NCBI GenBank assembly: GCA_003482555.1
Contig: DMYQ01000301.1
Span: 1 to 7,964, forward strand
DNA from: Janthinobacterium sp.
GTDB taxonomy: Bacteria > Pseudomonadota > Gammaproteobacteria > Burkholderiales > Burkholderiaceae_D
Direction of reading: 5' to 3'
Length of the DNA stretch: 7,964 nucleotides
A program made the translations under genes and the position numbers. The notes under the pieces are model-generated. The model saw nothing but the letters and a program-made list of their open reading frames with translations, searched no databases and had not been told where the DNA came from. This document shows positions 1 to 6,424 of this stretch, piece after piece; the first letter of the stretch is position 1; every line of letters begins with the position of its first letter.

Positions 1-1718
1 GGCGCGCTTTGACCGGCCGCCTTCAGCATGCGCAGCAGGTTGCCCGACAATTCGTTTTCATCGGCCACCAGGCAGGCCGGCGAATCCGTCAGGCGGAAGG
101 TGACGCGCACATCCTTGGCCTTGTCGACCAGCGCGGTCTTCATCTTGCCGACCAGCTCGGCGTACGAGGTTTCGGTTTCTTCGTGCTCTTTCTTTTCCGC
201 TTCGTCTTCCAGCTTGCCCAGGTCGAGGCCACCCTTGGCCACCGATACCAGTTCCTTGCCTTCGAAGTCTTGAATGAAGGACAGCATCCACTCGTCGACG
301 CGGTCGGTCAGCAACAGCACTTCGACACCCTTCTTGCTGAAGATTTCCAGGTGCGGGCTATTCTTGGCGGCGCGGTAGTTGTCGGCCGTGACATAGAAAA
401 TCTTGTCCTGGCCTTCCTTCATGCGTGCCACATAATCGGCCAGGGACGTGTTTTGCTCGTCGCCGTCGTTGTGGGTGGAAGAGAAACGCAGCAGCTTGGC
501 CAGACGCTCCTTGTTGACCGCGTCTTCGCCTATGCCTTCCTTGAGCACTTGACCGAATTCTTTCCAGAAGGTCGAGTACTTGTCCTTTTTCTCTTGCTCG
601 TCGGAATTGGCCAACTCTTCCAGCATGCCCAGCACGCGCTTGGTCGAACCTTCGCGGATCACCTTGACGTCGCGCGACTCTTGCAGGATTTCACGCGACA
701 CGTTCAGCGGCAAATCGTTGGAATCGATCACGCCCTTGACGAAGCGCAGGTAAGCGGGCATCAGTTGCTCGGCGTCGTCCATGATGAAGACGCGCTTGAC
801 GTACAGCTTGATGCCGCCGCGCTTGTTGCGGTCCCACATGTCGAACGGCGCCTTGGCCGGGATGTACAGCAGTTGCGTGTACTCGCTGCGGCCTTCGACG
901 CGGTTGTGGGTGTGCGTCAGCGGCGACTGGAAATCGTGCGAGACGTGCTTGTAGAATTCGTCGTACTGTTCCGGCGTGATGTCGGCCTTGTTGCGGGCCC
1001 ACAGGGCGCTGGCCTGGTTGATGGTCTCGAATTCATCCTTGACGACGGTTTCTTTCTTTTCCTCGTCCCACTCTTCCTTGAGCATGACGATGGGCAGAGA
1101 GATATGATCCGAGTACTTGCGGATGATGGACTTGATCTTCCAGCTCGACAGCAGCTCGTCTTCGTCGGCGCGCAGGTGCAGGATGACGTCGGTGCCGCGG
1201 CCGATTTTGTCGATGGCTTCGATGCTGTAGTCGCCCTCGCCGGCCGACTCCCAGCGCACGCCTTCGGAAGCCGCGCTGCCGGCGCGCCGGGTTTCAACGG
1301 TGATCTTGTCGGCCACGATGAAGCCGGAATAAAAGCCGACGCCGAACTGGCCGATCAGGGCCGCGTCTTGCTGCTGGTCGCCGGACAGCTTGCCAAAGAA
1401 TTCCTTGGTGCCCGACTTGGCGATGGTGCCCAGGTGCGAAATGGCGTCGTCGCGGCTCATGCCGATACCGTTATCGGAAATCGTGATGGTACGCGCTTCC
1501 TTGTCGAAGCTGACCTTGATCTTCAATTCGTGGTCGTTGCCGTACAGGGCGTCGTTGTTGATCGCCTCGAAACGCAATTTATCGGACGCGTCGGAGGCGT
1601 TCGAAATCAGTTCGCGCAAGAAAATTTCCTTGTTTGAATACAAGGAGTGGATCATCAGTTGCAGCAATTGTTTTACTTCAGCTTGGAAACCCAGGGTTTG
1701 CTTTTCGGTGACAGCCAT
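1..1718 (-). CDS. htpG: HtpG, Hsp90-family molecular chaperone (C-terminus cut off by window edge)
   Basis: Cytosolic ATP-dependent chaperone of the Hsp90 family that remodels client proteins, usually with DnaK, under stress. About 572 codons are visible; family members have roughly 620-640 residues, so about 60 residues of the C-terminal dimerisation domain lie beyond the left edge. The N-terminal GHKL ATPase domain shows ELISNASDASDKLR (36-49, with E36 at the catalytic glutamate position), DNGIGM (82-87, D82 contacting adenine in homologues) and GQFGVGFYS (123-131) in the lid region. The middle domain contains LNVSREILQ with R342, equivalent to the ATP-contacting arginine. The start is the ATG at 1718-1716, with GAGGT (1723-1727) as ribosome binding site five bases upstream. 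No better start exists and the N-terminus matches the family. A sigma-32-type promoter lies 39 bp upstream, so it is probably a monocistronic heat-shock gene. Identification is very secure. Confidence 0.97.
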   Translation of the reverse strand, partial: MAVTEKQTLGFQAEVKQLLQLMIHSLYSNKEIFLRELISNASDASDKLRFEAINNDALYGNDHELKIKVSFDKEARTITISDNGIGMSRDDAISHLGTIAKSGTKEFFGKLSGDQQQDAALIGQFGVGFYSGFIVADKITVETRRAGSAASEGVRWESAGEGDYSIEAIDKIGRGTDVILHLRADEDELLSSWKIKSIIRKYSDHISLPIVMLKEEWDEEKKETVVKDEFETINQASALWARNKADITPEQYDEFYKHVSHDFQSPLTHTHNRVEGRSEYTQLLYIPAKAPFDMWDRNKRGGIKLYVKRVFIMDDAEQLMPAYLRFVKGVIDSNDLPLNVSREILQESRDVKVIREGSTKRVLGMLEELANSDEQEKKDKYSTFWKEFGQVLKEGIGEDAVNKERLAKLLRFSSTHNDGDEQNTSLADYVARMKEGQDKIFYVTADNYRAAKNSPHLEIFSKKGVEVLLLTDRVDEWMLSFIQDFEGKELVSVAKGGLDLGKLEDEAEKKEHEETETSYAELVGKMKTALVDKAKDVRVTFRLTDSPACLVADENELSGNLLRMLKAAGQSA

Positions 1719-1756
1719 TTTTACCTCGTAAGTCTTGTGGAATGAACAGATCAATG

Positions 1757-1784
1757 AGGTGGGGATTATATGAGCGATTTCAAG
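1757..1784 (-). promoter_or_regulatory. Sigma-32 (RpoH) heat-shock promoter of htpG
   Basis: Read on the minus strand, CTTGAAA (1784-1778) is followed by a 13-base spacer and CCCCACCT (1764-1757). The known RpoH consensus is CTTGAAA, 11-16 bases, then CCCCATnT. The -35 is perfect and the -10 differs at one informative position. The element ends 38 bp before the htpG start, leaving a leader of about 30 bases. Heat-shock induction of htpG by RpoH is well established in proteobacteria. Confidence 0.8.
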
Positions 1785-1794
1785 ACGGCATCAA
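1765..1794 (-). promoter_or_regulatory. Possible overlapping sigma-70 promoter of htpG
   Basis: On the minus strand TTGATG (1794-1789) is followed by 18 bases and a perfect TATAAT (1770-1765). The -35 matches four of six consensus positions. The -10 sits inside the spacer of the sigma-32 promoter, so the two holoenzymes could not bind at once. This could supply basal htpG transcription. The -10 is convincing; the -35 is only fair. Confidence 0.4.
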
Positions 1795-1828
1795 AAACAG
1801 ATGAGGGCCGGCGCCGCGGCGTCGGCCC
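1793..1828 (-). terminator. Candidate intrinsic terminator after mocR
   Basis: In the minus-strand transcript, starting 8 bases after the mocR stop codon, GGGCCG-A-CGC pairs with GCG-C-CGGCCC around a CGCG loop (1828-1805). That gives six plus three base pairs with one A/C mismatch. A U-rich tail of about 12 bases follows, ending in five Us (1797-1793), although the first seven bases are mixed. It would stop mocR transcripts before htpG. The imperfect tail keeps confidence modest. Confidence 0.4.
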
Positions 1829-1836
1829 CGCCGGCG

Positions 1837-3318
1837 TCAAGCGGCGCCCAGTTCGCGCTTGAAAAAGTCCCACACGGCCGCGTCGCGCGTGCTCGCCACG
1901 TTCAGGCGCATGCGCGTCGATGGCAGTTGCTTGGGCGAAAACAGGCTGCCCGGCGCCAGCAGCAAGCCTTCGGCCAGCGCCTTTTCAGCCAGCACATTGG
2001 TGTCGCGGCCGGTGTCGACCCAGACAAACATGCCGGCCGGCGGCGCCACGTCGACCGTCAGGCCGACCCGCTCCATCTGGCGCACGGCCGGCGCGCGCAC
2101 CTGGTCGAGGCGGGTCCGCACCCGCTCGCTGTGCTTGCGGTACAAGCCTTCTGAGAGGATCTTGTAGACCACCCGCTCGCCGATCTCACTGGTGGTCAGG
2201 GTGCTGAGCATCTTGCGGTCGGTCAGGCGCTGCGCCCATTCCGGCGCGGCGGCGATGAAGCCGACCCGCAGATTGGCCGACAGGCTCTTGGAAAAGCCGC
2301 CCAGGTATATCACCCGGCGCAACTGGTCGAGCGCGGCCAGCCGGGTTGCCGGCTGCACCGCCGCGCCCGGATGCAAGTCGCAGTAGATGTCGTCCTCGAC
2401 CAGGATGAAGTCGTGCTCCTCGGCCAGGCGCAGCACTTGAAATGCCTTCGCCGCGGACAGCGAGGTCGAGGATGGATTGTGCAGCAGCGAGTTGATGACG
2501 AACAGCTTGGGCTTGTGCAGCGCCGCCATGCGCGCCAGGAAGGCGATGTCGGGGCCGTCGGCCAGGCGCGGGATGCCGATCACCTTCGCGCCCATCGCCG
2601 CGAAGGAGCCGAACATCAGGAACCAGGCCGGATCGTCGACGAAGACGGTGTCGCCGGGGCGGGTGAATTCGCGCACCACCAGATCGAGCGCCTGGGTCAC
2701 GCCCAGGGTCAGCACGAATTGCTCCGGCGCGGCGGCGATTTCCAGCTCGGCCAGCTTCAATTGCAGTTGTTGGCGCAGGGGCAGGAAGCCCTGCGGCGGG
2801 CCGTAGTTAAGCAACAGGGCGCTATTCTGGCGGCTGACCGCGCGCAGCGCGTTGGCGACCAGGTCGCCGTCCAGCCAGTCGGCCGGCAACAGGCCGGAAC
2901 CGGGCGCGTTGTTTTGCGGGGCCTGGCGAAACATATTGCGGATCAGCCAGACCACGTCCAGCGGCGCCGCCGCGCCTGAACCGGCGGCGCCGGCGGCCGC
3001 CGCGCCGACGCCCGGCTGGGCCCGTTCGCGCACGAAAAAGCCGGCGCCGCGGCGCGATTCCAGGTAGCCGCCCGCCACCAGCTTGTCGTAGCTGGCCACG
3101 ACCGTGAAGGCGGACACGCCGTGGCCGGCGGCGAACTGGCGGATCGAGGGCATGCGCGCGCCGCCGCGCAGGGTGCGCTCGTCGATGTGCGCCGCCACCG
3201 AGCGCACGATCTGCTCGCTCAGGGTTTCGCCCGCCGCGCGCGACAGCAGCGTGGGAAGTGAGCCGGACGCGCGGGCGGAGGCAGGAGTTGGCAGTGTATT
3301 AGGCGGTGTAGTGTTCAT
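1837..3318 (-). CDS. MocR-subfamily GntR regulator (winged helix plus aminotransferase-like domain)
   Basis: Transcription factor of the MocR/GabR/PdxR type, 493 residues. An N-terminal GntR winged helix spans about 31-97, including MPSIRQFAAGHGVSAFTVVASYDKL and the wing GYLESRRGAGFFV. An Ala/Gly-rich linker (about 98-120) leads to a fold-type I aminotransferase domain. Its PLP-binding residues are kept: NYGPPQGFLPLR (171-182), N281 in LHNPSS, D309/Y312 in EDDIY, Schiff-base lysine K344 in GFSKSL, and R471 in MRLN, the usual carboxylate-binding arginine. In this family the domain normally senses PLP or an amino-acid/PLP adduct rather than acting as an enzyme, but the intact residues do not exclude weak catalysis. 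It is divergent from an EamA transporter, the common arrangement of a MocR protein with its target. The ATG at 3318 has no good Shine-Dalgarno sequence and lies just after a candidate -10. The effector cannot be told from sequence. Confidence 0.92.
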   Translation of the reverse strand: MNTTPPNTLPTPASARASGSLPTLLSRAAGETLSEQIVRSVAAHIDERTLRGGARMPSIRQFAAGHGVSAFTVVASYDKLVAGGYLESRRGAGFFVRERAQPGVGAAAAGAAGSGAAAPLDVVWLIRNMFRQAPQNNAPGSGLLPADWLDGDLVANALRAVSRQNSALLLNYGPPQGFLPLRQQLQLKLAELEIAAAPEQFVLTLGVTQALDLVVREFTRPGDTVFVDDPAWFLMFGSFAAMGAKVIGIPRLADGPDIAFLARMAALHKPKLFVINSLLHNPSSTSLSAAKAFQVLRLAEEHDFILVEDDIYCDLHPGAAVQPATRLAALDQLRRVIYLGGFSKSLSANLRVGFIAAAPEWAQRLTDRKMLSTLTTSEIGERVVYKILSEGLYRKHSERVRTRLDQVRAPAVRQMERVGLTVDVAPPAGMFVWVDTGRDTNVLAEKALAEGLLLAPGSLFSPKQLPSTRMRLNVASTRDAAVWDFFKRELGAA

Positions 3319-3321
3319 TTT

Positions 3322-3373
3322 ACCATTACAGTATATGAAATTATCTGGTTGAGTGTATTTGTACTGTACTGGT
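3322..3373. promoter_or_regulatory. Inverted-repeat operator between mocR and the EamA transporter gene
   Basis: The minus strand of 3333-3322 reads TACTGTAATGGT and the plus strand of 3362-3373 reads TACTGTACTGGT. These are 12-base arms with one mismatch, pointing inward and separated by 28 bp. The right arm also lies in a tandem GTACT GTACT (3361-3370). The left arm covers the candidate mocR -10 and the start-proximal leader; the right arm overlaps the candidate -35 of the transporter gene. Paired half-sites several helical turns apart are typical of dimeric MocR proteins, although GabR's known sites are direct repeats. The repeat is directly visible; its binding by the neighbouring regulator is inferred. 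Confidence 0.6.
3330..3335 (-). promoter_or_regulatory. Candidate -10 box of mocR
   Basis: TATACT on the minus strand (3335-3330) matches five of six positions of the sigma-70 -10. No good -35 is seen at 16-18 bases upstream (TACACT at 3357-3352 is the best, three of six). A start point about seven bases downstream would fall near 3323, only a few bases before the mocR ATG, so the mRNA would be almost leaderless. The box lies within the left arm of the inverted repeat at 3322-3373, as expected for autorepression. Confidence 0.4.
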
Positions 3374-3388
3374 CTTTTGCCTTAGGAT
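3359..3388 (+). promoter_or_regulatory. Candidate promoter of the EamA transporter gene
   Basis: TTGTAC (3359-3364), an 18-base spacer, then TAGGAT (3383-3388). The matches to sigma-70 consensus are weak (three and four of six), as might be expected of an activator-dependent promoter. The right operator arm overlaps the -35, so the regulator could contact polymerase there. The start point would be near 3395, giving a leader of about 35 bases. Confidence 0.35.
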
Positions 3389-3430
3389 ACACCCATCGCC
3401 CCTCCAGATCCACCTCTTCGAAAGCCATCC

Positions 3431-4387
3431 ATGTCACTAGCCATGCACTCCGCGTCCGACGCCGGCGCGACCATCCCGCCCACGGGCATCGCTACGCCCC
3501 GCGGCGGCCTGTCCGAGGACGCCGCCGGCATGCTGCTGGGCTTGATCGGCGTGGCCATTTTCAGCCTGACCCTGCCATTCACGCGCATGGCCGTGGCGGA
3601 ACTCGATCCGGGCTTCGTCGCGCTCGGGCGCGCCCTGGTGGCGGCCGCGCTGGCCGGGCTGTGGTTGTGGAAACGGGGCGCGCCGCGTCCGTCGCGCGCC
3701 GCGCTGCCCGCGCTGGCGGCGGTGGTGGCCGGCTGCGTGATCGGCTTTCCATGGCTGACCTCGATTGCCATGCGCACCCTGCCCGCCTCCCACGGCGCCG
3801 TCCTGGTCGGCATCCTGCCGCTGGCGACGGCGGTCTGCTCCGCCCTGCGCGGCGCGGAAAAGCCGTCGCCGGGATTCTGGTTCACGGCCGCCCTCGGCTC
3901 GGCGCTGGTGATCGCCTTCGCCCTGCGCCAGAGCGGCGGCAGCCTGCACCCGGCCGACGTCCTCATGCTGGCCGCCGTGCTGCTGGCCGCGCTGGGCTAC
4001 GCCGAAGGCGGCCGCCTGGCGCAAACGATGGGCGGCGAACAAGTCATCTGCTGGGCGCTGGTGCTGGCGGCGCCCCTGCTGCTGCCGGTCGCGCTGTGGC
4101 TGGCGCACACGCACGGCGCCGCCATCGCCGCCGCCGGCGCGCGCGCCTGGATCGGTTTCGCCTACGTCTCCGTGTTTTCAATGTTCATCGGTTTCTTTTT
4201 CTGGTATCGCGGCATGGCTCTGGGTGGCGTGGCGCGGGTCGGCCAGACGCAACTGGTGCAACCCTTCCTGACCCTGCTCGGCGCCGCCCTGCTGCTGGGC
4301 GAAAAACTGAGCTGGTCGACTTGCCTGTTCGCGCTGGCGGTGATCGCCGTCGTCGGCGTCGGCCGCCGCATGCGGGTGCGGCGCTAA
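3431..4387 (+). CDS. EamA/DMT-superfamily transporter, probable amino acid or metabolite exporter
   Basis: Inner-membrane protein of 318 residues, close to the usual 290-320 of the drug/metabolite transporter family. Two EamA repeats can be seen, about 32-165 and 175-312, each with five hydrophobic stretches, roughly at 33-51, 62-81, 90-108, 119-139, 147-165, 176-196, 205-224, 239-259, 268-290 and 296-311. Family-like features include the proline-rich turn after the first helix (TLPFTRMAVAELDP), GILPLATAV in helix 4, FFFWYRGMALGGVARVGQTQLVQPFLTLL from helix 8 into helix 9, and GE at the end of helix 9 (290-291). The C-terminus is basic (RRMRVRR), consistent with a cytoplasmic end. Relatives include exporters of threonine, cysteine and other small metabolites, but substrate cannot be read from sequence. 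The ATG at 3431 is the first in frame; M5 (3443) is an alternative. Neither has a strong ribosome binding site. The divergent MocR gene suggests regulation by an amino acid or PLP-related ligand. Confidence 0.9.
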   Translation: MSLAMHSASDAGATIPPTGIATPRGGLSEDAAGMLLGLIGVAIFSLTLPFTRMAVAELDPGFVALGRALVAAALAGLWLWKRGAPRPSRAALPALAAVVAGCVIGFPWLTSIAMRTLPASHGAVLVGILPLATAVCSALRGAEKPSPGFWFTAALGSALVIAFALRQSGGSLHPADVLMLAAVLLAALGYAEGGRLAQTMGGEQVICWALVLAAPLLLPVALWLAHTHGAAIAAAGARAWIGFAYVSVFSMFIGFFFWYRGMALGGVARVGQTQLVQPFLTLLGAALLLGEKLSWSTCLFALAVIAVVGVGRRMRVRR

Positions 4388-4603
4388 AACCACACCCCGG
4401 CCGCTCATGCCCCCTCTGTGCGCGGATTATTTTACATTTGTAGGCAGCGCCGCCGGCAAGACGTACAATATCGCCAAGGACTATGGACCAGGCTGGCTTA
4501 TGCCGCCCGGCCGCCCGCCACTGGGAGCGATGCCGCAGGCGCCGCCCACCTGCCGCGGCGACGTTTCAACCCGCCGTACCATCGGCACACTATTGGATAC
4601 CTC

Positions 4604-5065
4604 ATGTCAGTTTACGAAAAACTCAAAGCGCTCGATATCACCCTGGCCGCACCGGCCGCGCCCGTTGCCGCCTACGTCATGTACGTACAAACCGGCAATC
4701 TGGTGTTCATTTCCGGCCATATCGCGAAAAACCCCGACGGCTCCGTGCATGCCGGCCAACTGGGCAAGAACGTCAGCACCGAAGAAGGCCAGGCGGCGGC
4801 GCGCGCCATCGCCATCGACCTGATGGGCACCCTGCAAGCGGCTTGCGGCGGCGACTTGAAGCGCGTGGTGCGCATCGTTAAACTGATGAGCCTGGTTAAT
4901 TCGACGCCCGACTACACCGACCAGCACCTGGTCACCAACGGTGCCTCGGAACTGCTGGGCGAAGTCTTCGGCGCGCAAGGCGTGCACGCCCGCTCCGCCT
5001 TCGGCGTGGCGCAAATCCCGCGCGGCGCCTGCGTCGAGATCGAACTCGTCGTCGAAATCGCTTAA
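4604..5065 (+). CDS. RidA-family (YjgF/YER057c/UK114) imine/enamine deaminase
   Basis: Protein of 153 residues, longer than E. coli RidA (128) and like the about 150-residue branch of the superfamily. RidA proteins form cytosolic trimers that hydrolyse reactive enamines/imines such as 2-aminoacrylate, released by PLP enzymes, to keto acids and ammonia. Visible marks are GNLVFISGHIAKNPDG (31-46), the helix AARAIAIDLMGTLQAACGGDLKRVVRIVKL (66-93), and HARSAFGVAQIPRGACVEIELV (128-149). In the last, R130 sits at the position of the catalytic arginine (R105 in E. coli) and E147 matches the conserved C-terminal glutamate, so activity is plausible. The ATG at 4604 has GGA (4595-4597) six bases upstream. 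A longer in-frame start at 4418 would add an Arg-rich, non-family extension and is rejected. The 216-bp gap after the transporter gene holds TTTACA (4431-4436) and TACAAT (4464-4469), but they are too far apart to call a promoter. Confidence 0.92.
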   Translation: MSVYEKLKALDITLAAPAAPVAAYVMYVQTGNLVFISGHIAKNPDGSVHAGQLGKNVSTEEGQAAARAIAIDLMGTLQAACGGDLKRVVRIVKLMSLVNSTPDYTDQHLVTNGASELLGEVFGAQGVHARSAFGVAQIPRGACVEIELVVEIA

Positions 5066-5088
5066 ACGGCGGCGCCACACTCATTTAT

Positions 5089-5118
5089 GGGCGGCGCTTT
5101 ATCCGGCGCCGCTCTTTT
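5089..5118 (+). terminator. Intrinsic terminator after the RidA gene
   Basis: GCGGCGC (5091-5097) pairs with GCGCCGC (5106-5112) around an eight-base loop. G5089-C5114 and a G-U pair extend it, and UCUUUU follows directly (5113-5118). It begins 23 bases after the stop codon. The 3' arm can alternatively pair over eight bases (5105-5112) with 5069-5076, which would break this hairpin. Confidence 0.6.
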
Positions 5119-5154
5119 ACAGCCGCCAAAAGCGCGCTCAACAGACGGGAACCC

Positions 5155-5176
5155 AGGCCGGGAACCGGTCTTTTTC
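5155..5176 (+). terminator. Second terminator-like hairpin, in the aminotransferase leader
   Basis: AGGCCGG (5155-5161) pairs with CCGGTCT (5165-5171), including one G-U pair, around a GAA loop. The run TTTTT (5171-5175) follows. It ends 15 bases before the aminotransferase ATG. It could be a back-up terminator for the RidA gene or an attenuator in the aminotransferase leader. The 5' arm overlaps the second copy of an eight-base direct repeat, CGGGAACC (5146-5153 and 5159-5166). Confidence 0.5.
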
Positions 5177-5190
5177 TTCGTGAGACTTGT

Positions 5191-6384
5191 ATGAAAATTG
5201 AAAATCCCAATCCGATCCAGTGGCATTTCGCCGAACGCGCCGCCGCGCTGCAAAGCTCCTTCATCCGCGAAATCCTGAAGATCACGCAGCGTCCCGAGAT
5301 CATTTCCTTCGCCGGCGGCCTGCCCTCGCCGGCCACCTTCCCGGTCGAGGAAATGAAAGTCGCCTTCGACAAGGTCTTGAGCGAAAACGGCAAGGTCGCG
5401 CTGCAATACGGCCCCACCGACGGCTACCTGCCGCTGCGCCAGTGGATCGCCGATTCGCTCTCGACCAACGGCGCCAGGATCATCCCGGAACAGGTGCTGA
5501 TGACCTCCGGTTCGCAGCAAGCCCTCGATTTGCTGGGCAAGGTGCTGATCGACGAAGGCAGCCGCGTACTGGTGGAAACGCCGAGCTACCTGGGCGCCCT
5601 GCAAGCGTTTTCCGTGTACCGTCCGGAATTCGTCTCGGTCGCCACCGACGAGCATGGCCTGGTGCCGCAGTCGGTGACCGACGTGGCCGACGGCGCGCGC
5701 CTGCTGTACGCGCTGCCGAACTTCCAGAATCCGACCGGGCGCAGCCTGTCCGTCGAACGCCGCCTGGAGCTGGTCGAAACCTGTGCCCGCCACGGCTTGC
5801 CCCTGATCGAAGACGATCCGTACGGCGCCCTCAGCTACAAAGGCGAGCCATTCCCGAAAATGCTGGCCATGAACCCGGACGGCGTCATCTACATGGGTTC
5901 CTTTTCCAAGGTGCTCACGCCCGGCATCCGCCTCGGTTACGTGGTGGCGCCGCTGCCGCTGGTGCGGCGCCTGGAACTGGCCAAGCAAGCGTCCGACTTG
6001 CATACTTCGCAATTGACGCAGATGGTGGTGCATGAAGTGATCAAGGACGGTTTCCTGGATCGCCACATCCCCAGCATTCGCACCCTGTACGGCGACCAGT
6101 GCCAGGCCATGCTGGCGGCGATGGAAGAGCACTTCCCGGCGTCCGTGCAGTGGACCAAGCCGGAAGGCGGCATGTTCATCTGGGTCACCCTGCCGGCCCA
6201 TATCGACGCCATGAAGCTGCTCGACGAGGCCATCGCCCATCAAGTGGCCTTCGTTCCCGGCGCGCCGTTCTACGCCAACGCGCCCGAAACGAACACCCTG
6301 CGCCTGTCCTTCGTGACGGTGTCGCCGGAGCGCATCCGCGTCGGCATCGAAATCCTCGGCAAGTTGATCGCCGCCAAAATCTAA
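5191..6384 (+). CDS. PLP-dependent aminotransferase, fold type I (LysN / KAT-II-like class)
   Basis: Cytosolic aminotransferase of 397 residues, full length for the stand-alone group that includes LysN (2-aminoadipate aminotransferase) and related broad-range aromatic/branched-chain enzymes. It would move an amino group between an amino acid and a 2-oxo acid, often 2-oxoglutarate. Key parts seen are FAGGLPSPATFP (40-51), QYGPTDGYLPLR (72-83, with the Y73 region), TSGSQQALDLLGKV (105-118), N180 in NFQNPTGR, D208/Y211 in EDDPY, Schiff-base K240 in SFSKVLTPGIRLGYV, and R371 in LRLSF for the substrate carboxylate. There is no winged helix, which separates it from the MocR protein nearby. GAGA (5182-5185) is a modest ribosome binding site for the ATG at 5191. 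A RidA gene lies 125 bp upstream, suggesting linked PLP chemistry, but terminator-like hairpins in the gap may uncouple their transcription. The class is secure; the substrate is unknown. Confidence 0.93.
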   Translation: MKIENPNPIQWHFAERAAALQSSFIREILKITQRPEIISFAGGLPSPATFPVEEMKVAFDKVLSENGKVALQYGPTDGYLPLRQWIADSLSTNGARIIPEQVLMTSGSQQALDLLGKVLIDEGSRVLVETPSYLGALQAFSVYRPEFVSVATDEHGLVPQSVTDVADGARLLYALPNFQNPTGRSLSVERRLELVETCARHGLPLIEDDPYGALSYKGEPFPKMLAMNPDGVIYMGSFSKVLTPGIRLGYVVAPLPLVRRLELAKQASDLHTSQLTQMVVHEVIKDGFLDRHIPSIRTLYGDQCQAMLAAMEEHFPASVQWTKPEGGMFIWVTLPAHIDAMKLLDEAIAHQVAFVPGAPFYANAPETNTLRLSFVTVSPERIRVGIEILGKLIAAKI

Positions 6385-6424
6385 AGCCACGCTTTAGCCG
6401 GCGCGGGCACTCGCCCGCGCCTTT
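6381..6424 (+). terminator. Tandem hairpins at the end of the aminotransferase gene
   Basis: The first hairpin, CTAAAGC (6381-6387) with GCTTTAG (6391-6397) and a CAC loop, contains the TAA stop codon. The second, GGCGCGGGC (6400-6408) with GCCCGCGCC (6413-6421) and an ACTC loop, is a perfect nine-pair GC stem followed by only three Ts (6422-6424). The strong stem right after a stop codon supports a terminator or mRNA 3'-end stabiliser; the short T run is its weak point. Confidence 0.6.

Noticed and set aside
98..120. Possible frameshift or early end in htpG near the left edge
   Set aside because: The minus-strand frame stays open with normal HtpG sequence to base 3; the missing C-terminus is due only to the window edge.
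9..1637. A 542-codon open frame on the plus strand opposite htpG
   Set aside because: It lies wholly antisense to a clear HtpG reading frame, its translation resembles no family, and long antisense frames are expected where codons are GC-rich.
4365..4382. GCCGCA/TGCGGC hairpin at the end of the EamA gene as a terminator
   Set aside because: The stem has six pairs, lies inside the coding sequence and is not followed by a T run.
3349..4443. A 364-codon plus-strand frame overlapping the EamA gene in another frame
   Set aside because: The translation is Arg- and Ala-rich without hydrophobic helices, while the 3431-4387 frame shows the complete ten-helix transporter.
4431..4469. TTTACA and TACAAT as a promoter for the RidA gene
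   Set aside because: The two boxes are 27 bases apart, too far for sigma-70; the nearer TTGTAG gives 20 bases and matches poorly.
4418..4603. N-terminal extension of the RidA gene to an upstream ATG
   Set aside because: The added 62 residues are Arg-rich with no family similarity; the ATG at 4604 gives a normal N-terminus and has a plausible ribosome binding site.
5062..6390. A 442-codon minus-strand frame opposite the aminotransferase
   Set aside because: It is a shadow of the plus-strand gene. The residues are rich in His, Arg, Gln and Gly as in mirrored GC-rich codons, and no domain is recognisable.
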